Assembly: GCA_017551545.1 (NCBI GenBank) | Contig: JAFZLJ010000052.1 | Location: 1 to 38,191 of the forward strand | Length of the DNA stretch: 38,191 nucleotides | From: Treponema sp. | GTDB lineage: Bacteria; Spirochaetota; Spirochaetia; Treponematales; Treponemataceae | Direction of reading: 5' to 3' | Shown: positions 1 through 11,932 of the stretch, piece by piece | How positions within the stretch are numbered: the stretch's first letter is position 1 | Layout of the letters: every line of letters starts with the position of its first letter | Made by a program: the position numbers and the translations under genes | The notes under the pieces: model-generated | What the model was told of the DNA's origin: nothing | The model's database searches: none | The model's input: only the letters and a program-made list of their open reading frames with translations

Positions 1-4666
<4,666 letters not shown>

Positions 4667-4682
4667 GACGTCATAAAAAATT

Positions 4683-4716
4683 GTCATTCCCGGGCTTGAC
4701 CCGGGAATCTTTTTTT
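4683..4716 (+). terminator. Rho-independent terminator of rpoBC, made from a dispersed palindrome
   Basis: ATTCCCGGG (4686-4694) and CCCGGGAAT (4700-4708) form a perfect 9-bp stem with a 5-nt CTTGA loop, followed by C and seven T. The hairpin lies 19 nt after the rpoC stop. The unit 4683-4709 belongs to the GTCATT...AATC repeat family that recurs at 14087, 14121, 24298 and 24333. A run of six A before the stem would also give some termination on the other strand. Confidence 0.85.
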
Positions 4717-4722
4717 AACCAT

Positions 4723-4743
4723 AGATTGCCACGTTCGCAATCC
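4723..4743. repeat. Degenerate copy of the GATTGCC...GCAAT dispersed repeat
   Basis: GATTGCCACGTTCGCAATCC resembles the short palindrome found in full at 36440-36464, but has lost part of its centre and its GAC end. It lies between the rpoC terminator and the promoter of the following lipoprotein. Confidence 0.5.
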
Positions 4744-4760
4744 ACATTCCAGAATAAATT

Positions 4761-4788
4761 TTACAATAACTATTTCTCATAGTATAAT
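4761..4788 (+). promoter_or_regulatory. Promoter of the InlB-repeat lipoprotein
   Basis: TTACAA (4761-4766) and a perfect TATAAT (4783-4788) are separated by 16 nt. They lie after the rpoC terminator, and the start codon is at 4821, so the leader is about 25 nt and carries GGAGA (4808-4812). Confidence 0.7.
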
Positions 4789-4820
4789 TAAACATCATCA
4801 AATACCCGGAGAAGTATATT

Positions 4821-5765
4821 ATGAAAAGTTCTGTAAAATCCTTCGCAATCCTTTTTGGCCTTATTGCTGCATTTACTTTTGCGGCCTGTACAGTTTCTGT
4901 AAATCCAAAAGAAAGCAAACCTAAATATACTGTTGAGTTTGATTCCATGGGGGGAAGTGCGGTTGATAGTCAGACTGTTGTAAAAGGACAAAAAATTACA
5001 TTGCCCCAGGATCCAACAAAACCCGAAAACGAAACAGAAGGTTTTGTTTTTGCAAACTGGTATACTTCTACCGATGGCGGTAATACTCTTTCTGAGAGCC
5101 CTTTTGATTTTAATACACCAATAAAAGCAAATCTTACTCTTTATGCAAAATGGAATAGTCTTTCTCAAGATGGTAAAATTCCTCTAACACTTGAGTTTAT
5201 AAGTTCTGGTACTCTTTCTGTCAGCAATCCGTGGAGCACATTAAAATACTCTAAGAATGGAGGAGACTTGACTGATTATACTGGAGATATAACAGTAGCA
5301 GCTCGTGATAGGATTTGTTTATATGCACAGGAATCAGAAAATACAGATTCCAGCTATATGAGTATCAACTGCTCTTCAGATTGTTATATATATGGTAATG
5401 TGATGAGTCTTGTCTCTTTGAACCCTCAAACCGATGAATGGAATCCTTATGCCTCTTCTGTAAACTCGCATGCGTTTTGGTATTTATTTGACTGGAACAG
5501 CCATATTAAAAATCATAGTGAGAAAAAAATTTATCTACCAGCGACAAGGCTCTCTGACTATTGTTACCAGTATATGTTTTCTGGTTGCACCAAATTAAAC
5601 AGTATAAAATGTTTGGCAACTGATATTTCGGCTAGTGATTGTACAGGCGGTTGGGTTTATATTGTATCTCAAACTGGAACTTTCATAAAAAATAAAAATA
5701 TGAACGATTGGGCAACCGGTTCTCACGGCATTCCATCAGGCTGGACAGTTAAGGACGCAGAATAG
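4821..5765 (+). CDS. Surface lipoprotein with an InlB B-type repeat and a BspA-like C-terminus
   Basis: This 314-residue exported lipoprotein has a short basic start, a hydrophobic core and the lipobox FAAC, with lipidation expected at Cys23. Residues about 36-110 form one InlB B repeat of the Listeria-Bacteroides type (YTVEFDSMGGS...NWYT...LTLYAKW). The middle is not recognised. The C-terminal part, YMFSGCTKLNSIKCLATDIS, is a remnant leucine-rich repeat of the BspA/TpLRR kind, and GIPSGWTV near the end is typical of Treponema surface proteins. Such proteins usually sit on the cell surface and take part in adhesion; that role is inferred from the family only. It has its own promoter, a start supported by GGAGA, and stands alone between rpoC and the helicase operon. 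Confidence 0.85.
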   Translation: MKSSVKSFAILFGLIAAFTFAACTVSVNPKESKPKYTVEFDSMGGSAVDSQTVVKGQKITLPQDPTKPENETEGFVFANWYTSTDGGNTLSESPFDFNTPIKANLTLYAKWNSLSQDGKIPLTLEFISSGTLSVSNPWSTLKYSKNGGDLTDYTGDITVAARDRICLYAQESENTDSSYMSINCSSDCYIYGNVMSLVSLNPQTDEWNPYASSVNSHAFWYLFDWNSHIKNHSEKKIYLPATRLSDYCYQYMFSGCTKLNSIKCLATDISASDCTGGWVYIVSQTGTFIKNKNMNDWATGSHGIPSGWTVKDAE

Positions 5766-5775
5766 TATTTTATTT

Positions 5776-5860
5776 GTCATTGCGAGCGTAGCGAAGCAAT
5801 CAACGATATTTCTAATAGTTAAGTCGTAGATTGCTTCGTCGTTTCACTCCTCGCAATGAC
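5776..5860. repeat. Paired, facing copies of the GTCATTGCGAG dispersed palindrome
   Basis: A left copy (5776-5801, GTCATTGCGAGCGTAGCG... ending GCAATC) faces a right copy (5829-5860, GATTGCTTCG... ending TCGCAATGAC). Together they can fold into one long imperfect hairpin between the lipoprotein stop and the helicase promoter, and may act as a terminator or transcript end. Similar pairs lie at 19642-19732. Confidence 0.8.
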
Positions 5861-5891
5861 ATTTTATCTTCTGAATATTTTTCTGTTTTCA

Positions 5892-5920
5892 TTGTGAATA
5901 CTTGCGAATTTTGGTATAAT
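5892..5920 (+). promoter_or_regulatory. Promoter of the helicase operon, near-leaderless
   Basis: TTGTGA (5892-5897), a 17-nt spacer and a perfect TATAAT (5915-5920). The start codon is at 5932, so transcription would begin only about 5 nt before it. No Shine-Dalgarno sequence is present in ACTGTTACG. Confidence 0.75.
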
Positions 5921-5931
5921 AGACTGTTACG

Positions 5932-7659
5932 ATGAATTTGGAAAATCCTTTGATTGTTCAAGGTGACCGTTCTCTTTTATTAGACGTGCATGCACCGCTT
6001 GCAGAAGAATGCCGTAATGCGCTTATTCCTTTTGCAGAGCTTGAAAAGTCGCCTGAGCATCTTCATACATATAAATTAACTCCTCTTTCTTTGTGGAATG
6101 CAGCAAGTGCCGGTTTCAGTGCAGATGATGCCGTTGCAGTTCTTGAAAAATTTGCCAGATACGATGTTCCGCAGGCTGTTGTTGCATGGATAAAAGAAGT
6201 TTGCAGTCGTTTTGGGAAGATAAGGTTACTTCCATATGAACAGGAAGAAGAGGAAGGAGAAAAGACTTCTAAAGAACAGTACCTTGTTCTTGTTGCAGAG
6301 TCTGAATCTATTTATAAGGAAATTGGTGCGAATACTGCGGTGAAGAAGCTGCTGTGCGGTGACCCTTCGACAGGCTCAGGGACCGCGGAGTTAGCCTACC
6401 TTATCAAACTCACTGACCGTGGAACAATAAAGCAGCTGCTGCTTGAGGCTGGATGGCCTGTAAAAGACGAAGTTGCTCTTACAGACGGAGAATCTCTTGA
6501 GTTTAATTTACGAAATGATACAGCCAGCGGATCTCCTCTTGTTATACGCGACTATCAGATTAATGCTGCAAAAGCTCTTGTAGGCGATAAGGGACTCGGT
6601 ACCGGCTTTGGAACAATCGTTCTTCCGTGCGGTTCCGGTAAAACAATTGTGGGCATGCAGATTATGGACATGCTCAAAACAAGCACACTCATAATTACAA
6701 CAAATATAAGTGCAGTTCACCAGTGGATAGATGAACTCTTAGATAAAACAAATCTTACAAAAGATGACATTGCCGAATATACAGGCGAAAGTAAAGACAT
6801 AAAGCCTGTAACAATTGCAACATATCAGGTGCTTACATGGCGGCCAGACAGGGAAGGACCGTTCCCTCATTTTTCAATTTTCCATGAACGACCTTGGGGA
6901 CTCATAATTTATGATGAAGTTCATATGCTTCCGGCTCCTGTATTCCGTGTTGTTGCAGAGCTTCAGGCTGTGCGTCGTGTTGGTCTTACTGCAACTTTAG
7001 TCCGCGAAGATGGCTGCGAAGGATATGTATTCAGTCTTGTTGGACCAAAGCGCTATGATGTTCCGTGGAAAGAACTTGAACGGGATAAATGGATTGCCAG
7101 TGCTGAATGTATTGAAGTACGCATAGATTTACCGGATTACAAAGAAATAGATTATGCAGTTGCCGGGGCGCGCGAAAAGCATAAGATAGCAAGTCAGAAC
7201 CCAGATAAACTACCGCTCGTTAGTCAGATAATTAATAAATACAGCGAAGATAAAATTCTTGTAATAGGACAGTACCTTGAGCAGCTTGCAGAAATTGCAA
7301 AAGAATTGAAGGCTCCTATAATCACAGGTAAAACTCCAACTGCAGAACGCGACAGAATCTACGGGGAATTCCGTCAGGGAAAAATACGGGTGCTTGTAGT
7401 TTCTAAGGTTGCTAATTTTGCAATAGATTTGCCCGATGCTTCTCTTGCAATTCAGGTTAGTGGAACTTTTGGAAGCCGTCAGGAAGAAGCACAGCGCCTT
7501 GGAAGAATCCTTCGGCCAAAAGAAAGAACATCACGCTTCTTTACACTTATTACACGAAACACTGTAGAAGAAGAGTTCAGTTCTAATCGTCAGAAGTTCC
7601 TGGCAGAGCAGGGTTACTCTTATAGAATTGTCAGATACGCACAAGGGGAAGAGTTATAA
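5932..7659 (+). CDS. XPB/ERCC3-type DNA helicase
   Basis: This 575-residue superfamily 2 helicase matches bacterial XPB, a 3'-5' DNA helicase linked to repair. Residues about 1-110 are the XPB helicase-associated domain (NPLIVQGDRSLLLDVHAPLAEE, SPEHLHTYKLTPLSLWNAA). The core carries Walker A GSGKT (234-238), the DEVH box (328-331), GLTAT, the XPB-specific RED motif (R358, E359, D360) and motif VI QRLGRILRP (from Q521). All key residues are intact. Residues 143-151 (GDPSTGSGT) come from an in-frame CTTCGACAGGCTCAGGG element lying between the N-terminal domain and the motor. The next gene starts inside its stop codon and encodes a partner with the same associated domain. Cellular targets are not known from sequence. 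Confidence 0.93.
   Translation: MNLENPLIVQGDRSLLLDVHAPLAEECRNALIPFAELEKSPEHLHTYKLTPLSLWNAASAGFSADDAVAVLEKFARYDVPQAVVAWIKEVCSRFGKIRLLPYEQEEEEGEKTSKEQYLVLVAESESIYKEIGANTAVKKLLCGDPSTGSGTAELAYLIKLTDRGTIKQLLLEAGWPVKDEVALTDGESLEFNLRNDTASGSPLVIRDYQINAAKALVGDKGLGTGFGTIVLPCGSGKTIVGMQIMDMLKTSTLIITTNISAVHQWIDELLDKTNLTKDDIAEYTGESKDIKPVTIATYQVLTWRPDREGPFPHFSIFHERPWGLIIYDEVHMLPAPVFRVVAELQAVRRVGLTATLVREDGCEGYVFSLVGPKRYDVPWKELERDKWIASAECIEVRIDLPDYKEIDYAVAGAREKHKIASQNPDKLPLVSQIINKYSEDKILVIGQYLEQLAEIAKELKAPIITGKTPTAERDRIYGEFRQGKIRVLVVSKVANFAIDLPDASLAIQVSGTFGSRQEEAQRLGRILRPKERTSRFFTLITRNTVEEEFSSNRQKFLAEQGYSYRIVRYAQGEEL
6363..6385 (+). repeat. In-frame palindromic element inside the XPB gene
   Basis: CCTTCGACAGGCTCAGGG with flanking C and ACCG; the CCCT and AGGG ends are complementary. 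It is read as PSTGSGT. An identical 23-nt copy, in the same orientation and frame, is at 9299-9321, and a reverse relative is at 9966-9988. Confidence 0.85.
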
Positions 7660-9740
7660 TGCAAATGGAAAACACTTTACCGGCAGATATAGTTGCCTGG
7701 GAACAAAGCATTTCTTCTCTTTCTGACAGCAAGTTTTTTGAAATGGTGCGGCTTTATCTTGGCGAGGTAGAAACTCCTTACAACAAGCAGCGCCTTATTC
7801 AGCAGCTTGCAGGCTTTGTAAAAAATGAAACAAACGCACAGAATATAATTTCGCTTATTGATGAATTTGATATTGAAGTTCTTACAGTGCTCTGGTTTAT
7901 TCCAAATGCAACGCAGGAAACTCTTGTTCAGTTTTTTAGTGGTCAGTATACAATGGCCGAGCTTTTTGCAGAGCTTTCAAACCTAATGGCGCGTCTGCTT
8001 GTTTACGAAAAATCAGATGAGCATGGAGCAAAAAAGTTTTTAAAAATAAATCCGTTTATATGTGAGCGTCTTAGTAAATATATAAATCTTTCAAATATTG
8101 TACGACCTTCCGATCCTGTACAAAAATCAATTGATGATGTATTTACAATTTCGCCTGATTTTCTTTCGGCATTTATTTCTTTTATAAACACAAAAGGCTG
8201 TGCCTGCAAAATGGACGGCGAAGTAAAAAAGAATTCTCTTGCTAAAATAAAATCGGTTTTTCCCGGACACGAAAAAGCAGTTCAATTAATTCTTATTGCA
8301 TTCATTAATTTGAATCTTGTCCGCGAAGGTGTAAAAACTTATGAAATTGATAAAAAACGCTTTGAGCTATTTGCAGCGCTGGAACCACAAAAACAGTATG
8401 CGCTTCTTTGTGCTGCGTCGTGTTCAAGATTCAGTCGTGAAGGCCTTAAAAAAGAAGCTCAGCTTTTGCTCGACACCTTGAGCTCTGTTGGAAGCGATAG
8501 TTATACTCTTGCAAATCTGGTGCGCATTGGATTCCTTGTTGGTAACAGAAAATCAGAAAGTGTAAAAACTTCTTCAAAATCGCGATTCAGCCGTATGCTT
8601 GAAGCTGCCCGAAATGAAAATGAAATTTTACCAGAACAGGCTGGTTCCCTTGTAGAACGCATGCTTGATTCTGCTGTTGTTCTTGGACTTTTACAAAAAT
8701 CAGGAAAAGATGATAAAGGTAACGAAGTTTATTCCTGCAATCACATTTTTGAAAGTGAACACAATCAGACAAAAAATATAAACATTGATTCAACATTTAC
8801 TGTAAGCATAATGCCAGGGCTTTCTTTAAAGGAGCTGCTGCCGCTTACAGAATTCCTTGAAATTAAAAGCTTTGGAGTTGTTACAGAATATGAGATTTCG
8901 CGCAATTCGGTTTCGCTTGCTTTTGATAAGGGTTGGAATGTAGAAAAAATTAGTACGGAACTTCAAAAGTATACTGATTATGATTTACCTCAGAACTTAA
9001 AAATTTCTATAAGTGAATGGTATGAAGCTTACAGTTCTGCAATGCTTTATAAGGGCTATGTGCTCAAGGTTGCAAAAAAGAATATTGGCATTGTAGAAAA
9101 AAATCCAAAAATCAACTGTCATATAAAAGAAACTCTTGCAGATGGAATTTACCTTTTAGACATTCCGCTCGAAGCAGACATAAATGATTTTGTAGAAGAA
9201 AGCGGACTTGATTTTATGGGGCGTGTAAAAGATTCATTTACTGATGGAGAAAAACTTGATTTTCCGGTTTTGACGGGTGGGGTGCCGTTGCAAATCGGCC
9301 CTTCGACAGGCTCAGGGACCGGAGCTATTAATTTCCATGACGCGGGCCAACTCTTAAATTCCCTAAAGGCCGAACTTAAAAACCTTGACCTTACAAAAAA
9401 TCAGCGGGAGATTCTTGAAAACAGAATCCGTAACAGGCTTATTCTTACAAAAGAGCAGCTTGCAAATACTTCGGTAAGGCTTGAAATTTTGGAAGCAGAC
9501 GGAATGGACTTTAGCGGAAAGCTTCATCTTTTTGAAGCTGGTCTGAAAGAAAATGATATGATGGAAATTACGCTGCCGCAATTCGACAACGAAAATGAAT
9601 ATTTTAAAGTAATTGGTCGCACGCTTGGCATTACAAAGCAGACAGGAGATGCAGTTGTTCGCTTCCAGGTATATCCGACAAATGAAATTACAAATTTTGT
9701 TGTGAGCAGGATTACATATTTAAGAAGACTGAGGTTTTAG
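7659..9740 (+). CDS. XPB helicase-associated domain protein, probable helicase partner
   Basis: This 693-residue protein has no helicase motor. Residues about 378-475 (FTVSIMPGLSLKELLPLTEF...FDKGWNVEKISTELQKYTDYDLPQNLKISISEW) look like the same XPB/Ssl2 helicase-associated domain as the N-terminus of the gene before it. The remaining helical N-terminal part and the C-terminal region from about 500 are not recognised. The start overlaps the helicase stop by one base (TAATG), with AAGGGG at 7644-7648, so the two are likely made together and may form a complex; that is inference. Actinobacterial genomes also pair XPB with a large helicase-associated protein. Residues 547-554 (GPSTGSGT) come from an in-frame palindromic element. 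Confidence 0.75.
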   Translation: MQMENTLPADIVAWEQSISSLSDSKFFEMVRLYLGEVETPYNKQRLIQQLAGFVKNETNAQNIISLIDEFDIEVLTVLWFIPNATQETLVQFFSGQYTMAELFAELSNLMARLLVYEKSDEHGAKKFLKINPFICERLSKYINLSNIVRPSDPVQKSIDDVFTISPDFLSAFISFINTKGCACKMDGEVKKNSLAKIKSVFPGHEKAVQLILIAFINLNLVREGVKTYEIDKKRFELFAALEPQKQYALLCAASCSRFSREGLKKEAQLLLDTLSSVGSDSYTLANLVRIGFLVGNRKSESVKTSSKSRFSRMLEAARNENEILPEQAGSLVERMLDSAVVLGLLQKSGKDDKGNEVYSCNHIFESEHNQTKNINIDSTFTVSIMPGLSLKELLPLTEFLEIKSFGVVTEYEISRNSVSLAFDKGWNVEKISTELQKYTDYDLPQNLKISISEWYEAYSSAMLYKGYVLKVAKKNIGIVEKNPKINCHIKETLADGIYLLDIPLEADINDFVEESGLDFMGRVKDSFTDGEKLDFPVLTGGVPLQIGPSTGSGTGAINFHDAGQLLNSLKAELKNLDLTKNQREILENRIRNRLILTKEQLANTSVRLEILEADGMDFSGKLHLFEAGLKENDMMEITLPQFDNENEYFKVIGRTLGITKQTGDAVVRFQVYPTNEITNFVVSRITYLRRLRF
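9299..9321 (+). repeat. In-frame palindromic element inside the helicase-partner gene
   Basis: Identical over 23 nt to the copy at 6363-6385 and again read as PSTGSGT. Here the flanks extend the dyad: CGGCCCT on the left pairs with AGGGACCG on the right apart from one position. Confidence 0.85.
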
Positions 9741-9748
9741 AAATATTT

Positions 9749-10936
9749 ATGGAAGTATATATTATCCGACACGGAAAAACAGACTGGAACAAAGAATGCC
9801 GCTTTCAGGGTGCAAAGGATATTCCGCTTAATGAAGAAGGGCGTGCTGCTGCCGTAAAGCTTGGCGAGCGTTTGAAGGACATTCATTTTGATGAAGTTTT
9901 TTCTTCACCGTTGAGCCGGGCATATGAGACGGCGTGTATTGTATCTGGGGCGGCCCTTCAGAGTGCGGTTCCTGAGCTTGTCGAAGGACAGGGCCCCCGA
10001 AAAAATGAACTCCTCACCGAAATAAGCTTTGGCGAAATGGAAGGTGTTCCGTTTGATCAGTGGATGAACACCGACGATCCAAGAAAATACTTTTTTGAAA
10101 AACCAGGTTTGTATGTTCCTCCAAAGGGCGGTGAAACTTTTGAGTCAGGCTGTGAACGAACCCGGGAATTCATTCATACAGTGCTTGAACCATACTACAA
10201 AAAAAATCCGGATGCAAGGCTTATGGTTGTAGCTCATGGTGCAATTCTTGCAGCGCTTATGTGTGTGCTTGAAAACCGTGGAATAGACAACTTCTGGGGG
10301 CAGGGACTCAAAGGTAACTGTGAAGAAACAATTTATAATTATGATGGAAAATCGTGGACACTTGTTTCTGAAGATAAGCCGCAGGTAAATCCTTATATGA
10401 AAATTATTGCAAAGGAAGCAACTGCTTCTGCAGAACAAGCAGCAAATGCTGTAAGAAAGGGCGGGGTAGTAATTGTCCCGACCGACACAGTTTATGGATT
10501 TAGTGGTGATGGCGATAAAATCCGTTCTATCAAGGGACGTTCCGAAACAAAGCCGTTTATTCAGCTTATTGCAAAACCGGAAGACCTGAGGCTCTACACT
10601 GATGACACCATACCAGAAAACCTGCTTTCAAAGTGGCCGGGCGCGCTCACAATTATCGTAAACGACAAACGTGGAGGAACTACTGCCTTCCGTTGCCCTG
10701 GTGATGAATGGCTAAGGCATGTAATTTCACTTTGCGGGGCTCCTATTTACAGCACAAGCGTAAACCGCTCTGGAAAGCCCGTGCTCGATACAGAAGCAGA
10801 AATTGTAAAAGAGTTTGGAAGTGAAGTAGACCTTATCATCACAGACGGTGACAAAAAAGGTGCAAAACCTTCAACTTTAGTTAGCATTGCAGACGGTACA
10901 ATAAAAGTCTTAAGACAAGGAGACGTTCAAATATGA
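9749..10936 (+). CDS. Histidine phosphatase fused to a YrdC/TsaC-type threonylcarbamoyl-AMP synthase domain
   Basis: The 395-residue protein joins two enzymes. Residues 1 to about 210 are a phosphoglycerate-mutase-like histidine phosphatase, with RHG (catalytic H8), the SPLSRAYET helix, an EISFGEMEG acid motif and VVAHG (H163). Residues about 217-395 are a YrdC/Sua5 domain, with PTDTVYG (244-250), KGRSETKPF and the STSVNRSGKP motif; this family makes threonylcarbamoyl-AMP for the t6A37 modification of ANN-decoding tRNAs. Both active sites look complete. Residues 73-81 (AVPELVEGQ) come from a reverse-orientation palindromic element inserted in the phosphatase part. It follows the helicase partner by 8 nt and overlaps the next gene by 4 nt (ATGA). 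The phosphatase substrate cannot be deduced. Confidence 0.9.
   Translation: MEVYIIRHGKTDWNKECRFQGAKDIPLNEEGRAAAVKLGERLKDIHFDEVFSSPLSRAYETACIVSGAALQSAVPELVEGQGPRKNELLTEISFGEMEGVPFDQWMNTDDPRKYFFEKPGLYVPPKGGETFESGCERTREFIHTVLEPYYKKNPDARLMVVAHGAILAALMCVLENRGIDNFWGQGLKGNCEETIYNYDGKSWTLVSEDKPQVNPYMKIIAKEATASAEQAANAVRKGGVVIVPTDTVYGFSGDGDKIRSIKGRSETKPFIQLIAKPEDLRLYTDDTIPENLLSKWPGALTIIVNDKRGGTTAFRCPGDEWLRHVISLCGAPIYSTSVNRSGKPVLDTEAEIVKEFGSEVDLIITDGDKKGAKPSTLVSIADGTIKVLRQGDVQI
9966..9993 (-). repeat. In-frame palindromic element, reverse orientation
   Basis: CGGTTCCTGAGCTTGTCGAAGG is the reverse complement of a CCTTCGACAAGCTCAGG relative of the copies at 6363 and 9299, differing at two positions. It is read as VPELVEG inside the phosphatase domain. 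Confidence 0.8.
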
Positions 10937-11922
10937 AAACATTCATCGAAAAAATCTGGGAGCCCGGCGAATATAATTACGCAGCCGCTTATGGTTTTGA
11001 ACCAAACATTCACGGCTTTATTCACGAAGACGGAGTGCGCGACTGTATGCTTGTTATTCCAGGCGGCGGTTACTGTATGTGCGTTCCACCGGAAGCAGAA
11101 ATCGTAGCAAAAAGTTTTTATGAACGCGGAATGAATGCTTTTGTTTTGACATACACAACAGATATCACAATGTCTGTTCCTCTTAAAAAGCAGCCATTGT
11201 TTGATGCAGCCCGTGCAGTGCGCTTTATCCGTAGCCGAGCGAAAGAATACTCTCTTACAAACAAATTAATCATCTGCGGTTTTTCTGCCGGTGGTCATGT
11301 TTGCGGAACTCTTGCAGTACACTTTGACGACGCTGCAGAAAGCAATCCAAAATACAAAGACATTTCCTGCCGCCCTGACGGAGTAATTCTTTCATACCCT
11401 GTTATCACAACAGGAGAATTCACACATATTTATTCTGTATGGGCACTTATTGGACAGAATGCCTCGGCCGCAGAAATGGATTATTTTTCATTGGAAAAAA
11501 ATGTTACAGAAAAAACTCCACCTTGCTTTTTGTGGCAGACAGCAACAGACAATCTTGTACCTGTAGAAAACAGCTATCTTTTTGCACGCGCGCTTAAAGA
11601 AAAGGGAGTTCCTTTTGCACATTATGTTTTCCCAGAAGGCTGGCATGGACTTAGCGTTGCAACGCTGGACTTTTTCAAACAAAACTTTGGCGAAGAATAT
11701 ACAATGGAACAGGTGCGCCTTGCAGTAAAAGCTGTAAAAGAAGGAAAGGGTATAAATGTTTCGGAGCAGAGATGTGAAGAACTTAAAGCTCAATTTGCAG
11801 ATGACGCAGAACAGCCGGCTCCTCCACCATTTTCACCTGAAGAAATGGCAGCTAAGTTTGCAGATGTTGCGATGTGGCCGGATTTAGCAATTAACTGGAT
11901 TGCTTCGCTTCGCTCGCAATGA
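10933..11922 (+). CDS. Alpha/beta-hydrolase, acetyl-esterase/lipase type
   Basis: A 329-residue cytoplasmic hydrolase of the Aes/BD-FAE type. It shows the oxyanion-hole motif VIPGGGY near residues 42-48, nucleophile elbow GFSAGG with Ser118, acid Asp206 (TATDNLVPV) and His238 (EGWHGL), so the triad is intact. Substrates in this family are small esters, often acetylated sugars; none can be assigned here. The start overlaps the previous stop (ATGA). The last seven codons and the TGA (reading IASLRSQ) are supplied by a copy of the dispersed GATTGC...GCAATGAC repeat at 11898-11923, so the natural C-terminus has been replaced or extended. It ends the four-gene operon and converges on ppk. Confidence 0.87.
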   Translation: MKTFIEKIWEPGEYNYAAAYGFEPNIHGFIHEDGVRDCMLVIPGGGYCMCVPPEAEIVAKSFYERGMNAFVLTYTTDITMSVPLKKQPLFDAARAVRFIRSRAKEYSLTNKLIICGFSAGGHVCGTLAVHFDDAAESNPKYKDISCRPDGVILSYPVITTGEFTHIYSVWALIGQNASAAEMDYFSLEKNVTEKTPPCFLWQTATDNLVPVENSYLFARALKEKGVPFAHYVFPEGWHGLSVATLDFFKQNFGEEYTMEQVRLAVKAVKEGKGINVSEQRCEELKAQFADDAEQPAPPPFSPEEMAAKFADVAMWPDLAINWIASLRSQ

Positions 11923-11923
11923 C
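11898..11923 (-). repeat. Dispersed palindrome forming the 3' end of the esterase gene
   Basis: GATTGCTTCGCTTCGCTC followed by GCAATGAC. The gene stop TGA (11920-11922) lies inside the element. The repeat also separates the esterase from the convergent ppk stop at 11933. Confidence 0.85.
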
Positions 11924-11932
11924 GGTAGACCG

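Noticed and set aside
4821..5765. Riboswitch or leader RNA in the gap before the lipoprotein
   Set aside because: The gap is explained by a terminator, a degenerate repeat and a promoter; the leader is only about 25 nt.
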